A stretch of DNA of 64,000 bases, taken from NCBI GenBank assembly GCA_046295175.1, contig JBKBNY010000007.1, positions 62,001 through 126,000 on the forward strand, written 5' to 3'. How positions within the stretch are numbered: position 1 is the first letter of the stretch; each line of letters starts with the position of its first letter. A program made the translations under genes and the position numbers. Under the pieces are notes generated by a model. It did no database searches. It saw nothing but the letters and a program-made list of their open reading frames with translations, and was not told where the DNA came from. Source of the stretch: JALOLV01 sp046295175. Lineage in GTDB: Bacteria > Bacteroidota > Bacteroidia > Cytophagales > Spirosomataceae. Below, piece after piece: positions 53,201-60,347 of the stretch.

Positions 53201-53488
53201 AAACAATTTGTACAAGATTATGTAAGCCGCTATTACAATTCGGACGAAGGAAACCTAATGAGCCGTTCGTTTGGTATGCTTCGCGAGGTTGTTTTGGGTT
53301 ATAATTTACCCGAAAAATGGTTTGGAAAAGCCATCCGCAACGCTTCGATTTCGGTTGTTGGACGTAACCTATTGTATTTCGCCGAGAAAAAAGACATCGA
53401 CCTAAACCAATACATTGGCGATGGTGGCTCAGGTTTACAGACGCCTTCGACCCGCAGATACGGTGTTAATTTGAATTTTACTTTTTAA
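50267..53488 (+). CDS. SusC/RagA-family TonB-dependent outer-membrane transporter
   Basis: A 1073-residue transporter. The order is signal peptide (FATFAQE), carboxypeptidase-regulatory-like beta domain (VQGTVKATEDNMGLPGVSIL, VVSYVGYTTQSVEV), the TonB-box region with SEVVVTALGIKK, the plug (ISLRGNSDLLFVVDGVPINS) and a 22-strand barrel ending in RRYGVNLNFTF. It forms a lidded pore with the SusD protein encoded 120 bases downstream. Its substrate is not evident from sequence. The flanking phosphonate-type enzymes suggest a phosphonate-containing oligomer, lipid or glycan. Confidence 0.94.
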   Translation: MKTLLSKKNYSFAFFKIAWMLLSFATFAQERTVQGTVKATEDNMGLPGVSILVKGTNNGTTTNADGTFKINVRGANPVLVVSYVGYTTQSVEVGNKTSIEILMKSDDKQLSEVVVTALGIKKDARRIGVAIQSVDGASTIKAREPNAINALAGKVAGLTVGIQQEMLRRPNISLRGNSDLLFVVDGVPINSDTWNISPDDIESYSVLKGASASALYGFRGKNGAILITTKRGSKDKRGFSVDVNSSTMFDRGFYAIPKVQDEYGPGDHGRYAFVDGKGGGLNDGDYDGGWGPKFEGQLIPQYDSPIDPATGKRIPTPWVARGKDNLERFLQTGILATNNISVSSTGDKYNLRFSTSQISQRGIVPNTKLNITNFNVAADYKFSNKLSFTSNLQYNRQYTPNIPDINYGPNSIIYNMTLWAGADWNVDDMRNYWQPGKEGIQQIYAEYQRYNNPYFMSYEWLRGHYKTDIIGQAALTYKFTDYLEATVRSQVTTWNLFRNEKMPYSAGSYGRDERRGDYREDRRNLFENNTDVLVKFDKDIVEGFNTKIWVGGNVRTFEYNSQYGSTDYLNVPGLYNFNNSANPVRTANFASAMRVNSAYYSADFSYKNLLTLSTTGRVDKLSTLPSGNNTFFYPSVALSTVISDYVNVPSFISFLKIRASYANVKDGLTRSTIGTTPALTGDGNPIGYGEQYYSPYDGPSYLNSAVYSTPFAYNNQPAAYFTGALNNPNLQPSSTSQTEIGLDFKVLRNRLGFDLTYFISNEGPRIFSLPISTATGYSSALVNGIKTQKTGWEFAITGSPIKTADFTWDVVANYSTFKEILTEIYPGVNNLNVFFKVGDRLDKFYGRAFAKTPDGQIINDASGRPIYNPVNQFLGYINPKFVFGINNKFNYKNINLSFQFDGRIGGVISNYIQRQTFRGGRHIETTTGIFADARPQDAVGVKAFVGQGVVVSNGVAIKYDADGNITNYGELQFAPNTTKQFVQDYVSRYYNSDEGNLMSRSFGMLREVVLGYNLPEKWFGKAIRNASISVVGRNLLYFAEKKDIDLNQYIGDGGSGLQTPSTRRYGVNLNFTF

Positions 53489-53504
53489 GAATATAAAGTC
53501 ATAC

Positions 53505-53590
53505 CCCACCCCGTCATTTCTTCCTATCGTCAGAAATGCCACCCTTCTCCTACGAGGAGAGGGAGCGAACGAAGTGAGGGGGTGAGGTAA
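53505..53590. repeat. CCTCCC-type intergenic repeat between susC- and susD-like genes
   Basis: TACCCCACCCCGTCATTTC, inverted CGTCAGAAATG, then CTTCTCCTACGAGGAGAGGG and GAGGGGGTGAGGTA. This is an imperfect multi-hairpin inside the transcript, which may change expression of the SusD gene relative to SusC. Confidence 0.6.
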
Positions 53591-53608
53591 ATAAAAATAG
53601 ATATAAAA

Positions 53609-55204
53609 ATGAAAATAAATAAAATATTCACTTCAATTTTCGCAATAGCGGCTCTTGCATTGAGCGGTTGCGAAAAATCATTCGACGAACTCGAAAAAGA
53701 CCCAAACCGCCCAGTAAACGTACCGGCTTCGTTGGTGCTTCAAGGTGTAGAATCTGATATGTTCAATAACATCGGGCGTCCGTTCAGTGCCGAAATGCGT
53801 TGGAATCAGTTCTATTGCTCAAACTACAACTATTACGCAACCAACGAGTACACTTGGACATCGGGTTCAAACCATTACAATACGCTCAAAAACGTAATTA
53901 AGATGGAAGAAGAAGCCAAGCGTGCGGGTCTTGCCGATGTAAACGGATACAGTGCTTTGGGTAAGTTTTTCCGTGCGTTTTTCTTTTATGAAATGACTAT
54001 CCGCATGGGTGATTTACCGATGACCGAAGCATTAAAAGGTATCGACAATACAACTCCAAAATATGATACGCAGAAAGCCGTTTTTGTACAGGTTTTGAAA
54101 TGGCTCGACGAAGCCAATACCGACATGGCGGCTTTGATTACAAAAGGTGAGACTTCGGTAACAGGTGATTTTTATTTCGGTGGCGATGTTCGTAAATGGC
54201 AAAAAGCTGTAAATGCTTACAAACTCAGAGTTTTGGTAGCATTGAGCAAAAAAGAAGCAGACGCCGATTTGGGAATAAAAGCCAAATTTGCCGAAATGAT
54301 GGGTAATTCTACGAAATATCCATTGTTGGGTAGCGTAACTGAAAGTTTACAATATACTTACAATAACTTCAATAAATATCCGTCAAATCCTGATAACTTC
54401 GGTTTCGATGCTACCCGCCAAAATATGTCGAAGGCCTACGTTGAGCCACTTTCATTGATGAATGACCCTCGCGTAATGGTTACTTGCGAACCAGCAGGAG
54501 CGGAGCTAAAAGCTGGCAAAAAACCATCAGATTACAGTGCGTATGTAGGTGCATCTTCGGCCGAAGATTTGACCGACATGAGCGAGAAGGCAGGCCGTAA
54601 TAACGGTGCGGGTTTTGCTCCGGGGGTTTATTCGTTCCAAAATCGTTATCGTTATTACCGCAATTACACCGCCGAAACTACCTTTATAGTGGGTTATCCA
54701 GAAATGTGTTTCAACATTGCCGAAGGTTATCATTTAGGTTGGGCAACGGGCGATGTAGAAACATGGTACAAAAGAGGTATTCAGGCATCGATGGATTTCT
54801 ACGGAATCAAAAATGGCTCAAATACAATGACGTATTCGAGAACTGGTGGACGTGACGCAGCCGATTTGGCTACCTTTACGATTGATTTCGACTTTGAGAA
54901 ATATTATGCTCAAACGTCGGTAAAATACGCAGGAAAAACCACTAAAGGTCAAGAGCAGATTCTTACGCAAAAGTACTTGGCGTTTTTTATGAACTCTGGC
55001 ATGGAGGCTTACTTCAACTGGCGTCGCACGGGTTTCCCTAAATTCTACTCAGGCGTAGGAAACGGAAACTCAAACCGTATTGCCGTACGTTGGCAGTATC
55101 CACTTTCGGAACGTACGACCAACGCCGCAAATTACAAAACAGCTATTGATAGTCAATTTGGTGGTCGCGATGACATCAACGACGTACTTTGGTTGTTGAA
55201 ATAA
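53609..55204 (+). CDS. SusD/RagB-family nutrient-binding lipoprotein (SusD-like_2)
   Basis: A 531-residue outer-membrane lipoprotein with lipobox (ALALSGC near residue 21) and the SusD-like_2 start EKDPNRPVNVPASLVLQGVE. The TPR-like helices and the C-terminal block EAYFNWRRTGFPKFYSG are characteristic. It caps the SusC pore encoded just upstream and captures ligand. A terminator follows, but the PhnZ-like gene 124 bases further may still be read in part. Confidence 0.94.
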   Translation: MKINKIFTSIFAIAALALSGCEKSFDELEKDPNRPVNVPASLVLQGVESDMFNNIGRPFSAEMRWNQFYCSNYNYYATNEYTWTSGSNHYNTLKNVIKMEEEAKRAGLADVNGYSALGKFFRAFFFYEMTIRMGDLPMTEALKGIDNTTPKYDTQKAVFVQVLKWLDEANTDMAALITKGETSVTGDFYFGGDVRKWQKAVNAYKLRVLVALSKKEADADLGIKAKFAEMMGNSTKYPLLGSVTESLQYTYNNFNKYPSNPDNFGFDATRQNMSKAYVEPLSLMNDPRVMVTCEPAGAELKAGKKPSDYSAYVGASSAEDLTDMSEKAGRNNGAGFAPGVYSFQNRYRYYRNYTAETTFIVGYPEMCFNIAEGYHLGWATGDVETWYKRGIQASMDFYGIKNGSNTMTYSRTGGRDAADLATFTIDFDFEKYYAQTSVKYAGKTTKGQEQILTQKYLAFFMNSGMEAYFNWRRTGFPKFYSGVGNGNSNRIAVRWQYPLSERTTNAANYKTAIDSQFGGRDDINDVLWLLK

Positions 55205-55233
55205 AAAATTCAACATCATAGGTTTAATATTTC

Positions 55234-55263
55234 AAAAGCGGGGCTGATATTAGCTCCGCTTTT
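55234..55263 (+). terminator. Terminator after the SusD-like gene
   Basis: A 12-bp stem with one G-U pair (AAAAGCGGGGCT / AGCTCCGCTTTT) and a 6-base loop. Confidence 0.75.
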
Positions 55264-55283
55264 CTTTGGTTGAACAATTAAAG

Positions 55284-55320
55284 TCCTTCTCCTCAAAGGA
55301 GAAGGATTTAGGATGAGGTA
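55284..55320. repeat. CCTTCTCC-type repeat before the PhnZ-like gene
   Basis: GTCCTTCTCCTCAAAGGAGA, then AGGATTTAGGATGAGGTAAA. It shares the GAGGTAAA end with the copy at 53505 and ends 8 bases before the start codon, so it supplies the ribosome-binding region. Confidence 0.55.
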
Positions 55321-55327
55321 AACACAA

Positions 55328-55888
55328 ATGACTCAAAACACAATTTCAGAAATCCGTCAACTCTTTGAAAACCAAGGAAATGACGAATACTACGGCGAAA
55401 ATGTAAGCCAATACGAACACGCCGCCCAAGCATCAATTTTGGCTGCACGACAAGGCCACGACGAAGAGGTACAAATTGCGGCTTTTTTGCACGATATTGG
55501 TCATTTGTTTCCTGCCAGTACCGAAGAAGAATTGATGGAAGTTTACGGACGAAAAGACCACGAATCAGTGGCGGCCGATTGGCTTCGTGAACAAGGATTT
55601 AGCGAAAAGATAGCAGTTTTAGTCGAAAATCACGTGAATGCTAAACGATACTTGACCTACGCAAACAAAGATTATTTCGATGCTCTTTCTGAAGCCAGCA
55701 AACAAACGTTGCTATTTCAAGGCGGACGAATGACCGAAAACGAAGCAAAGGCTTTTGAACAAAATCCTTATTTTGAGCTTATTATAAAAATGCGACGCTG
55801 GGACGAAGCCGCCAAAGTCGAAGCCATGCAACTGCCCGATTTGGAGTATTTTCTAAACATTATCAACATCTATTTGACAAAACAATGA
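55328..55888 (+). CDS. PhnZ-like HD-domain mixed-valent iron oxygenase
   Basis: A 186-residue HD-fold protein of the phosphonate-degradation group (TIGR03276). All key positions of PhnZ seem present: Tyr21/Glu24 (YYGENVSQYEH), His31, His55-Asp56 and His59 (FLHDIGHLF), His78, His102 and Lys106 (ENHVNAKRYL), and Asp159 (RRWDEAAK). PhnZ cleaves 1-hydroxy-2-aminoethylphosphonate to glycine and phosphate. The PhnY dioxygenase that makes this substrate is not in the window, so the true substrate may differ. Its TGA overlaps the next ATG (ATGA). Confidence 0.87.
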   Translation: MTQNTISEIRQLFENQGNDEYYGENVSQYEHAAQASILAARQGHDEEVQIAAFLHDIGHLFPASTEEELMEVYGRKDHESVAADWLREQGFSEKIAVLVENHVNAKRYLTYANKDYFDALSEASKQTLLFQGGRMTENEAKAFEQNPYFELIIKMRRWDEAAKVEAMQLPDLEYFLNIINIYLTKQ

Positions 55889-56952
55889 AAAAAGTAATCT
55901 ATTTGCTCTTATTGAGCCTACCTGTACTTGCCCAAAACAAAACCGAAAATGTTTTTATCATCACCACCGACGGGTTTCGTTGGCAAGAGATGTTTGGCGG
56001 AGTAGATACCACGATTTTGCAGGATGATAAATTTGTCAGAAACCGAGACCGAATCAAGAAAACTTTTGTGGCTCCTACAAAAGAAGAAAGTCGCCAAAAA
56101 TTGATGCCTTTTTTCTGGAATACCGTAGCCAAAGAGGGTCAAATCTACGGAAATCGCTGGTACAATAACAAAGTAAATGTGATGAATCCGTATTGGTTTT
56201 CGTACCCAGGCTACAACGAGATTTTGAGCGGATACGCCGATGATAAAATCAATTCAAACGATAAAAATTATAACGAAAACATTACGGTTTTAGAGTTTTT
56301 GAATAATCAGCCAAAACTCAAAGGCAAGGTAGCTGCTTACAGCACTTGGGATGTTTTTCCGTACATCATCAACGATAAACGCAGCGGTATTCCGGTAAAT
56401 TCGGGTAAAGATTTAGTAAAGGGGAATCTGACCCAAAAAGAAGAATTATTGAACGAAATTCTGACAAATTACCCAAGCCTCGCCAGCGACCGCCACGATT
56501 TTATCACATATTATTTGGCCAAAGAATATGTAAAGAAAAACAAACCAAAAGTCTTCTTTTTGTCGTTTGATGAAACCGACGAATTTGCCCACGAAGCCAA
56601 ATACGACGAATACCTTTTTGCGGCCAATACGGCCGATAAATTCATTGGTGAACTGTGGAATTATTGCCAATCGACACCCGAATACAAGGGGAAAACCACT
56701 TTTTTGATTTTGACCGACCACGGACGAGGCGATAAAATCAAGTCGCAATGGACGAGCCACGGACAAAAAGTATCAGACTGCTATCAGATTTGGGTGGCAG
56801 CCATAGGCCCAGACACACCTGCATTGGGCGAAATAAAAACCGAAGGGCAGTTATTCCAAAATCAACTTGCCAAAACTGCCGCTAAGTTTTTGGGGTATGA
56901 GTTTGAAAATGGTAAACCTGTCGGCGGAGTAATTGGCGGTATGATAAAATAA
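55885..56952 (+). CDS. Alkaline-phosphatase-superfamily phosphohydrolase, exported
   Basis: A 355-residue protein with a signal peptide (LLLSLPVLAQNK). The metal/nucleophile block ITTDGFRWQEMFGG, then SFDETDEFAHEAKYDEY and LTDHGRGD with a later TSHGQK, are the metal-binding sites of the phosphodiesterase/phosphatase branch of the superfamily. It overlaps the PhnZ-like gene by 4 bases, so the two are made together. It could release phosphate or a phosphonate head group from an ester in the periplasm; phosphonoacetate hydrolase is a related option. Confidence 0.85.
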   Translation: MKKVIYLLLLSLPVLAQNKTENVFIITTDGFRWQEMFGGVDTTILQDDKFVRNRDRIKKTFVAPTKEESRQKLMPFFWNTVAKEGQIYGNRWYNNKVNVMNPYWFSYPGYNEILSGYADDKINSNDKNYNENITVLEFLNNQPKLKGKVAAYSTWDVFPYIINDKRSGIPVNSGKDLVKGNLTQKEELLNEILTNYPSLASDRHDFITYYLAKEYVKKNKPKVFFLSFDETDEFAHEAKYDEYLFAANTADKFIGELWNYCQSTPEYKGKTTFLILTDHGRGDKIKSQWTSHGQKVSDCYQIWVAAIGPDTPALGEIKTEGQLFQNQLAKTAAKFLGYEFENGKPVGGVIGGMIK

Positions 56953-56967
56953 CTTAATTGATAGCAC

Positions 56968-57031
56968 CCGTGGCACGGCTCAAACCTTCATTCTCGAAAA
57001 TTTAGGCTATTGTGGTTTTGCCGTGTCACGG
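56968..57031 (+). terminator. GTGGCACG hairpin after the phosphohydrolase gene
   Basis: A 12-bp stem CCGTGGCACGGC/GCCGTGTCACGG with one G-U pair and a 40-base loop, followed by TTTT. A member of the dispersed family. Confidence 0.65.
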
Positions 57032-57138
57032 TTTTCGGGAGATTTAACAAATCCATTAATCTGTCATCCGTATTTGCCTTTTTGTTATAATTTTGGACAT
57101 TGTTTCAAAATAATCTTAGACAAGATTCTGCATTTAGG

Positions 57139-57169
57139 TTGTCTCTCCACAAACAAAAACCTAATTTTG
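57139..57169 (+). promoter_or_regulatory. Promoter of dxr
   Basis: TTG at 57139-57141, a 20-base spacer, then TAATTTTG at 57162-57169, 59 bases before the dxr start. Confidence 0.7.
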
Positions 57170-57228
57170 TCAGTATTATTTATTTTGAATGATGTTGGCA
57201 CGTATGCGAATGCCCGTGCATGTAAAAT

Positions 57229-58392
57229 ATGAATAACAACAAGACCAAACGCCACCTCGCCATATTGGGTTCGACGGGTTCGATAGGAACACAAACACTT
57301 GATGTAGTAGAGGCAAATCCCGATATTTTTGAAGTTGAGGTGCTTACCGCTCAAAATAACGCCGATTTATTAATCGAACAATCCATAAAATTTAAGCCAA
57401 ATGTAGTTGTTATCAGCAACGAAGACCTTTACGACAAGGTTTTTGCGGCTCTCGACCCACACGATATAAAAGTCTATGCAGGCGAAAAAGCCCTTGCCTC
57501 GGTCGTCGAAATCGAAACAATTGATATTGTCGTAACTGCCCTTGTCGGATACGTCGGACTTATCCCGACAATCCACGCCATCCGTGCGGGTAAGCACATC
57601 GCCCTTGCCAACAAAGAAACATTGGTAGTGGCGGGCGAATTGGTCACTCGTTTGGCTCAAGAAAAGGGCGTTAATATTTATCCTGTTGACTCTGAGCATT
57701 CGGCGATTTTTCAGTGTTTGGTTGGCGAATTCCACAATCCAATCGAAAAAATCATTCTTACTGCTTCGGGTGGGCCATTTAGAGGTAAAAATCGTGATTT
57801 TTTACAGAACGTAACCAAAGAGCAAGCCCTCAAGCATCCAAACTGGAGCATGGGAGCCAAAATCACGATAGATTCGGCCACATTGATGAATAAAGGGTTG
57901 GAGGTCATCGAAGCCAAATGGCTTTTTGGACTTACCCCCGAACAGATAGATGTGGTGGTGCATCCGCAGAGTATCATACACTCGATGGTACAATTTGAAG
58001 ATAGTTCCATCAAAGCACAAATGGGCTTGCCCGATATGCGTGTACCTATCCAGTTTGCGATTGGCTATCCAAATCGCCTCAAAGCCGATTTCCCAAGATT
58101 CGATTTCACCAAATATCCATCGCTGACATTCGAGCAGCCAGATTACGAAACATTCCGAAATCTTGGTTTTGCATTCGAAGCCCTCAAGAAAGGTGGCAAT
58201 ATGGCTTGTATCATCAATGCCGCCAACGAAATCGCGGTGGCTGCCTTCTTAAAAGACGAAATCAAGTTTTTGGGAATCTCCGATATGATTGAGCATTGTA
58301 TGCAGAAAGCAAGTTTTATCCAGCATCCTACTTTAGAAGACTACATCCAAACCGATAAAGAAACCCGTGCATTGGCTTTAGAATTTAGATAG
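57229..58392 (+). CDS. dxr: 1-deoxy-D-xylulose 5-phosphate reductoisomerase
   Basis: The second step of the MEP isoprenoid pathway, NADPH-dependent. The 387-residue enzyme has the nucleotide-binding start LAILGSTGSIGTQTLDVVEA, the block ALANKETLVVAGELV, the metal site VDSEHSAIFQCL and the Ser-rich loop LTASGGPFRG. Length is standard. It is transcribed from its own promoter and ends at a GTGGCACG-type hairpin. Confidence 0.98.
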   Translation: MNNNKTKRHLAILGSTGSIGTQTLDVVEANPDIFEVEVLTAQNNADLLIEQSIKFKPNVVVISNEDLYDKVFAALDPHDIKVYAGEKALASVVEIETIDIVVTALVGYVGLIPTIHAIRAGKHIALANKETLVVAGELVTRLAQEKGVNIYPVDSEHSAIFQCLVGEFHNPIEKIILTASGGPFRGKNRDFLQNVTKEQALKHPNWSMGAKITIDSATLMNKGLEVIEAKWLFGLTPEQIDVVVHPQSIIHSMVQFEDSSIKAQMGLPDMRVPIQFAIGYPNRLKADFPRFDFTKYPSLTFEQPDYETFRNLGFAFEALKKGGNMACIINAANEIAVAAFLKDEIKFLGISDMIEHCMQKASFIQHPTLEDYIQTDKETRALALEFR

Positions 58393-58410
58393 ATATAAGT
58401 TTCGCAAAAT

Positions 58411-58459
58411 AAATGTGGCACGTCTGAATGAATTTCAATAGGTCCGACGTGCCGCATTT
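58411..58459 (+). terminator. GTGGCACG hairpin after dxr
   Basis: A 14-bp stem AAATGTGGCACGTC/GACGTGCCGCATTT with one G-U pair, 18 bases past the stop. Confidence 0.7.
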
Positions 58460-58476
58460 ATCATCAAAAGCGTAGG

Positions 58477-58546
58477 AATCTGTGGCACGGATAACCTTCT
58501 GGCTTATGATTTTACCAATTTTAGCACATAACCGTGTCACGGTTTC
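58477..58546. repeat. GTGGCACG repeat, long form, copy 2
   Basis: AATCTGTGGCACGGATAACC at the left, then TTTTACCAATTTTAGCACAT and ACCGTGTCACGGTTT. It matches the copy at 46231-46305 in word order and spacing. Confidence 0.75.
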
Positions 58547-58682
58547 AAGAGAAGCTATTTCAATAGCTATCAATTATTAGTCATTCCACCCAATCTATTC
58601 TCTTCCATTTTCTTTCAAACCTCCTGCATAATTGATACCTTGCAATTACTTCTATTCAATCAATATAATTGTACCGTTTTTT

Positions 58683-59453
58683 ATGCAACCCAATCGAATC
58701 AAACAACTCTGGAAAGAGAATAAAACTGCCCTAAACGCTTGGATTACGATACCATCGTCTTGGACAGCCGAGGTAATGGCTCACACTGGCTTAGATGCCA
58801 TGACGATTGATGCCCAGCACGGTTTGGCAAGCGATTACCACACGATTCTGCCCATGTTGCAGGCCATTAATACAACCAGTACAGTTCCGTTTGTACGAAT
58901 TCCGTGGAATGACCCCGCCTATATCATGCGTATGCTCGATGGCGGTGTAGCGGGGTTAATCTGCCCGATGCTCAATAATAGAGCCGAATCGGAGGCATTT
59001 GTGCAAGCCAGCAAATATCCGCCGCATGGTTTCAGAAGTATCGGCCCGACTCGTGCGAGTGTGCATTTTGGTGATGAATACTTCGATAAAGCCAATACCG
59101 AAGTCATCACGATGGCCATGATAGAAACCGCCGATGCGATGAAAAATCTCGATGATATTGCCCAAACCGCCAATATGGATGGTCTCTATGTAGGGCCGTG
59201 GGATTTGAGTTTGGCTTTGCGTCATGCCAAAATCGCCGATTTTGAATCGGCCGAATTGCTCAGTGTTTTTGATAAAATCCTAAATGCTTGTGCCAAAAAT
59301 GGAATCGTAGCGGGTATTCAATGCCCATCGCCCGAGGTGGCAATCAAGATGTCGGAGATGGGTTTTAGATTTGTAACCGCCATGATAGATACGGCTCTAC
59401 TCAAAACCTCGGCTCAGAAAAGTGTAGAAAATTTCAGAAATCACGTAATGTAA
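58683..59453 (+). CDS. HpcH/HpaI-family aldolase
   Basis: A 256-residue class II pyruvate-type aldolase starting at the ATG at 58683 (MQPNRIKQLWKENK); the frame is open further upstream. Family blocks are MTIDAQHGLASDYHTILPML, the catalytic Arg region YPPHGFRSIGPTRAS, the metal Glu in ITMAMIETADAMKN and the metal Asp in GLYVGPWDLSLALR. It cleaves or forms 4-hydroxy-2-oxo acids; the physiological substrate is unknown. It is a single gene with a hairpin terminator. Confidence 0.9.
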   Translation: MQPNRIKQLWKENKTALNAWITIPSSWTAEVMAHTGLDAMTIDAQHGLASDYHTILPMLQAINTTSTVPFVRIPWNDPAYIMRMLDGGVAGLICPMLNNRAESEAFVQASKYPPHGFRSIGPTRASVHFGDEYFDKANTEVITMAMIETADAMKNLDDIAQTANMDGLYVGPWDLSLALRHAKIADFESAELLSVFDKILNACAKNGIVAGIQCPSPEVAIKMSEMGFRFVTAMIDTALLKTSAQKSVENFRNHVM

Positions 59454-59457
59454 GAAT

Positions 59458-59509
59458 AAGTGTGGCACGTCGAACCCATTGAAATTTACTCAGACGTACC
59501 ACACTTTTT
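59458..59509 (+). terminator. GTGGCACG hairpin after the aldolase gene
   Basis: A 14-bp stem AAGTGTGGCACGTC/GACGTACCACACTT with one G-U pair, followed by TTT, 5 bases past the stop. Confidence 0.8.
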
Positions 59510-59668
59510 CACCCCAAATTCTCCTCCAAAAAATATTTTTAAATAATTTTACTACCTCCTGCAACCACAAACCACATTTGTGCATCTTATTATCGAACAA
59601 CAAAGCAACCGCTTATCATAAATTTCAACCATTCGTCCGAAATTTAACAATTTTTAAGGTACTTTGTA

Positions 59669-59700
59669 TTGCATAGTATTAAACAAAACACATATCTTTG
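59669..59700 (+). promoter_or_regulatory. Promoter of the small exported protein gene
   Basis: TTG at 59669-59671, a 21-base spacer, then TATCTTTG at 59693-59700, 57 bases before the start codon. Confidence 0.7.
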
Positions 59701-59756
59701 TATCATCAATCGAAACTCACAACAAATCTGAATCAAAATATTAAGCACTAATACTT

Positions 59757-60101
59757 ATGAAAAAGCTATTTTTTATCGTTGCACTCCTTATTGTTAGTTA
59801 TGGCTCAATGGCGATGGGTTTTCCACACAATACGAATACACATCACCGTTTGCACGTAAAAGCCAATTCTAAGGTTTTGGTTGTAGAGAAAGCATCTGCA
59901 ATAGCCAAAAGCAAAATCACTGAAAATGTAAACAACACCACCGACGAACACGAAGCTTCGTTTGTTGAGATGTTTATCAATTACGTTTTCAAATTATTCT
60001 GCCGTGAGGTTTCAAAAAGCAGCAGTTCGCTGACTTTCAGCCAAGATACTACCGAAATGGTAGCCATCAAACAAGACTTAGATTTGTCGTTAAGAAGCTA
60101 A
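59757..60101 (+). CDS. Small exported protein of unknown function
   Basis: A 114-residue protein with a signal peptide (MKKLFFIVALLIVSYGSMAM). The mature part has a His-rich start (PHNTNTHHRLHV), a central helix-forming segment EMFINYVFKLFCREVSKSSS with one Cys and a polar end. I recognise no family. It has a good promoter and a strong terminator, so it is probably a real, separately expressed gene. Confidence 0.65.
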   Translation: MKKLFFIVALLIVSYGSMAMGFPHNTNTHHRLHVKANSKVLVVEKASAIAKSKITENVNNTTDEHEASFVEMFINYVFKLFCREVSKSSSSLTFSQDTTEMVAIKQDLDLSLRS

Positions 60102-60267
60102 TCAGAAGTTGGTCTTTGAGCAGAGTTAATTAAGACTTAGCAGAGGTTTCGGTCTCAATCATTTTAAATTTTAGCTTTACAAAGTAAGTTGTGCAAAATC
60201 CATCACGACACAAGATTCTCATACGGTTTAGTTAGGGTTTAGACGAATTAACCAATCGTCTATTTTA

Positions 60268-60297
60268 AAAGCATCGTCTTATAGATGGTGCTTTTTT
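60268..60297 (+). terminator. Terminator after the small exported protein gene
   Basis: An 11-bp stem with two G-U pairs (AAAGCATCGTC / GATGGTGCTTT), a 5-base loop and a T run. Confidence 0.8.
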
Positions 60298-60303
60298 GTT
60301 GTG

Positions 60304-60330
60304 GTAGAACGGGTTTTTCAACCCGTTCTG
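60304..60330. repeat. GTAGAACG hairpin repeat, copy 3
   Basis: GTAGAACGGGTT, loop TTTC, AACCCGTTCT: a stem of 8-10 bp (60306-60315/60320-60329). Confidence 0.7.
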
Positions 60331-60347
60331 ATTTTGCCAAACTCGTA

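Larger units (their letters stand above)
59454..59756. other. Intergenic region after the aldolase gene
   Basis: Holds the aldolase terminator (59458-59509) and the promoter of the small exported protein gene (59669-59700). I see nothing else. Confidence 0.6.
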
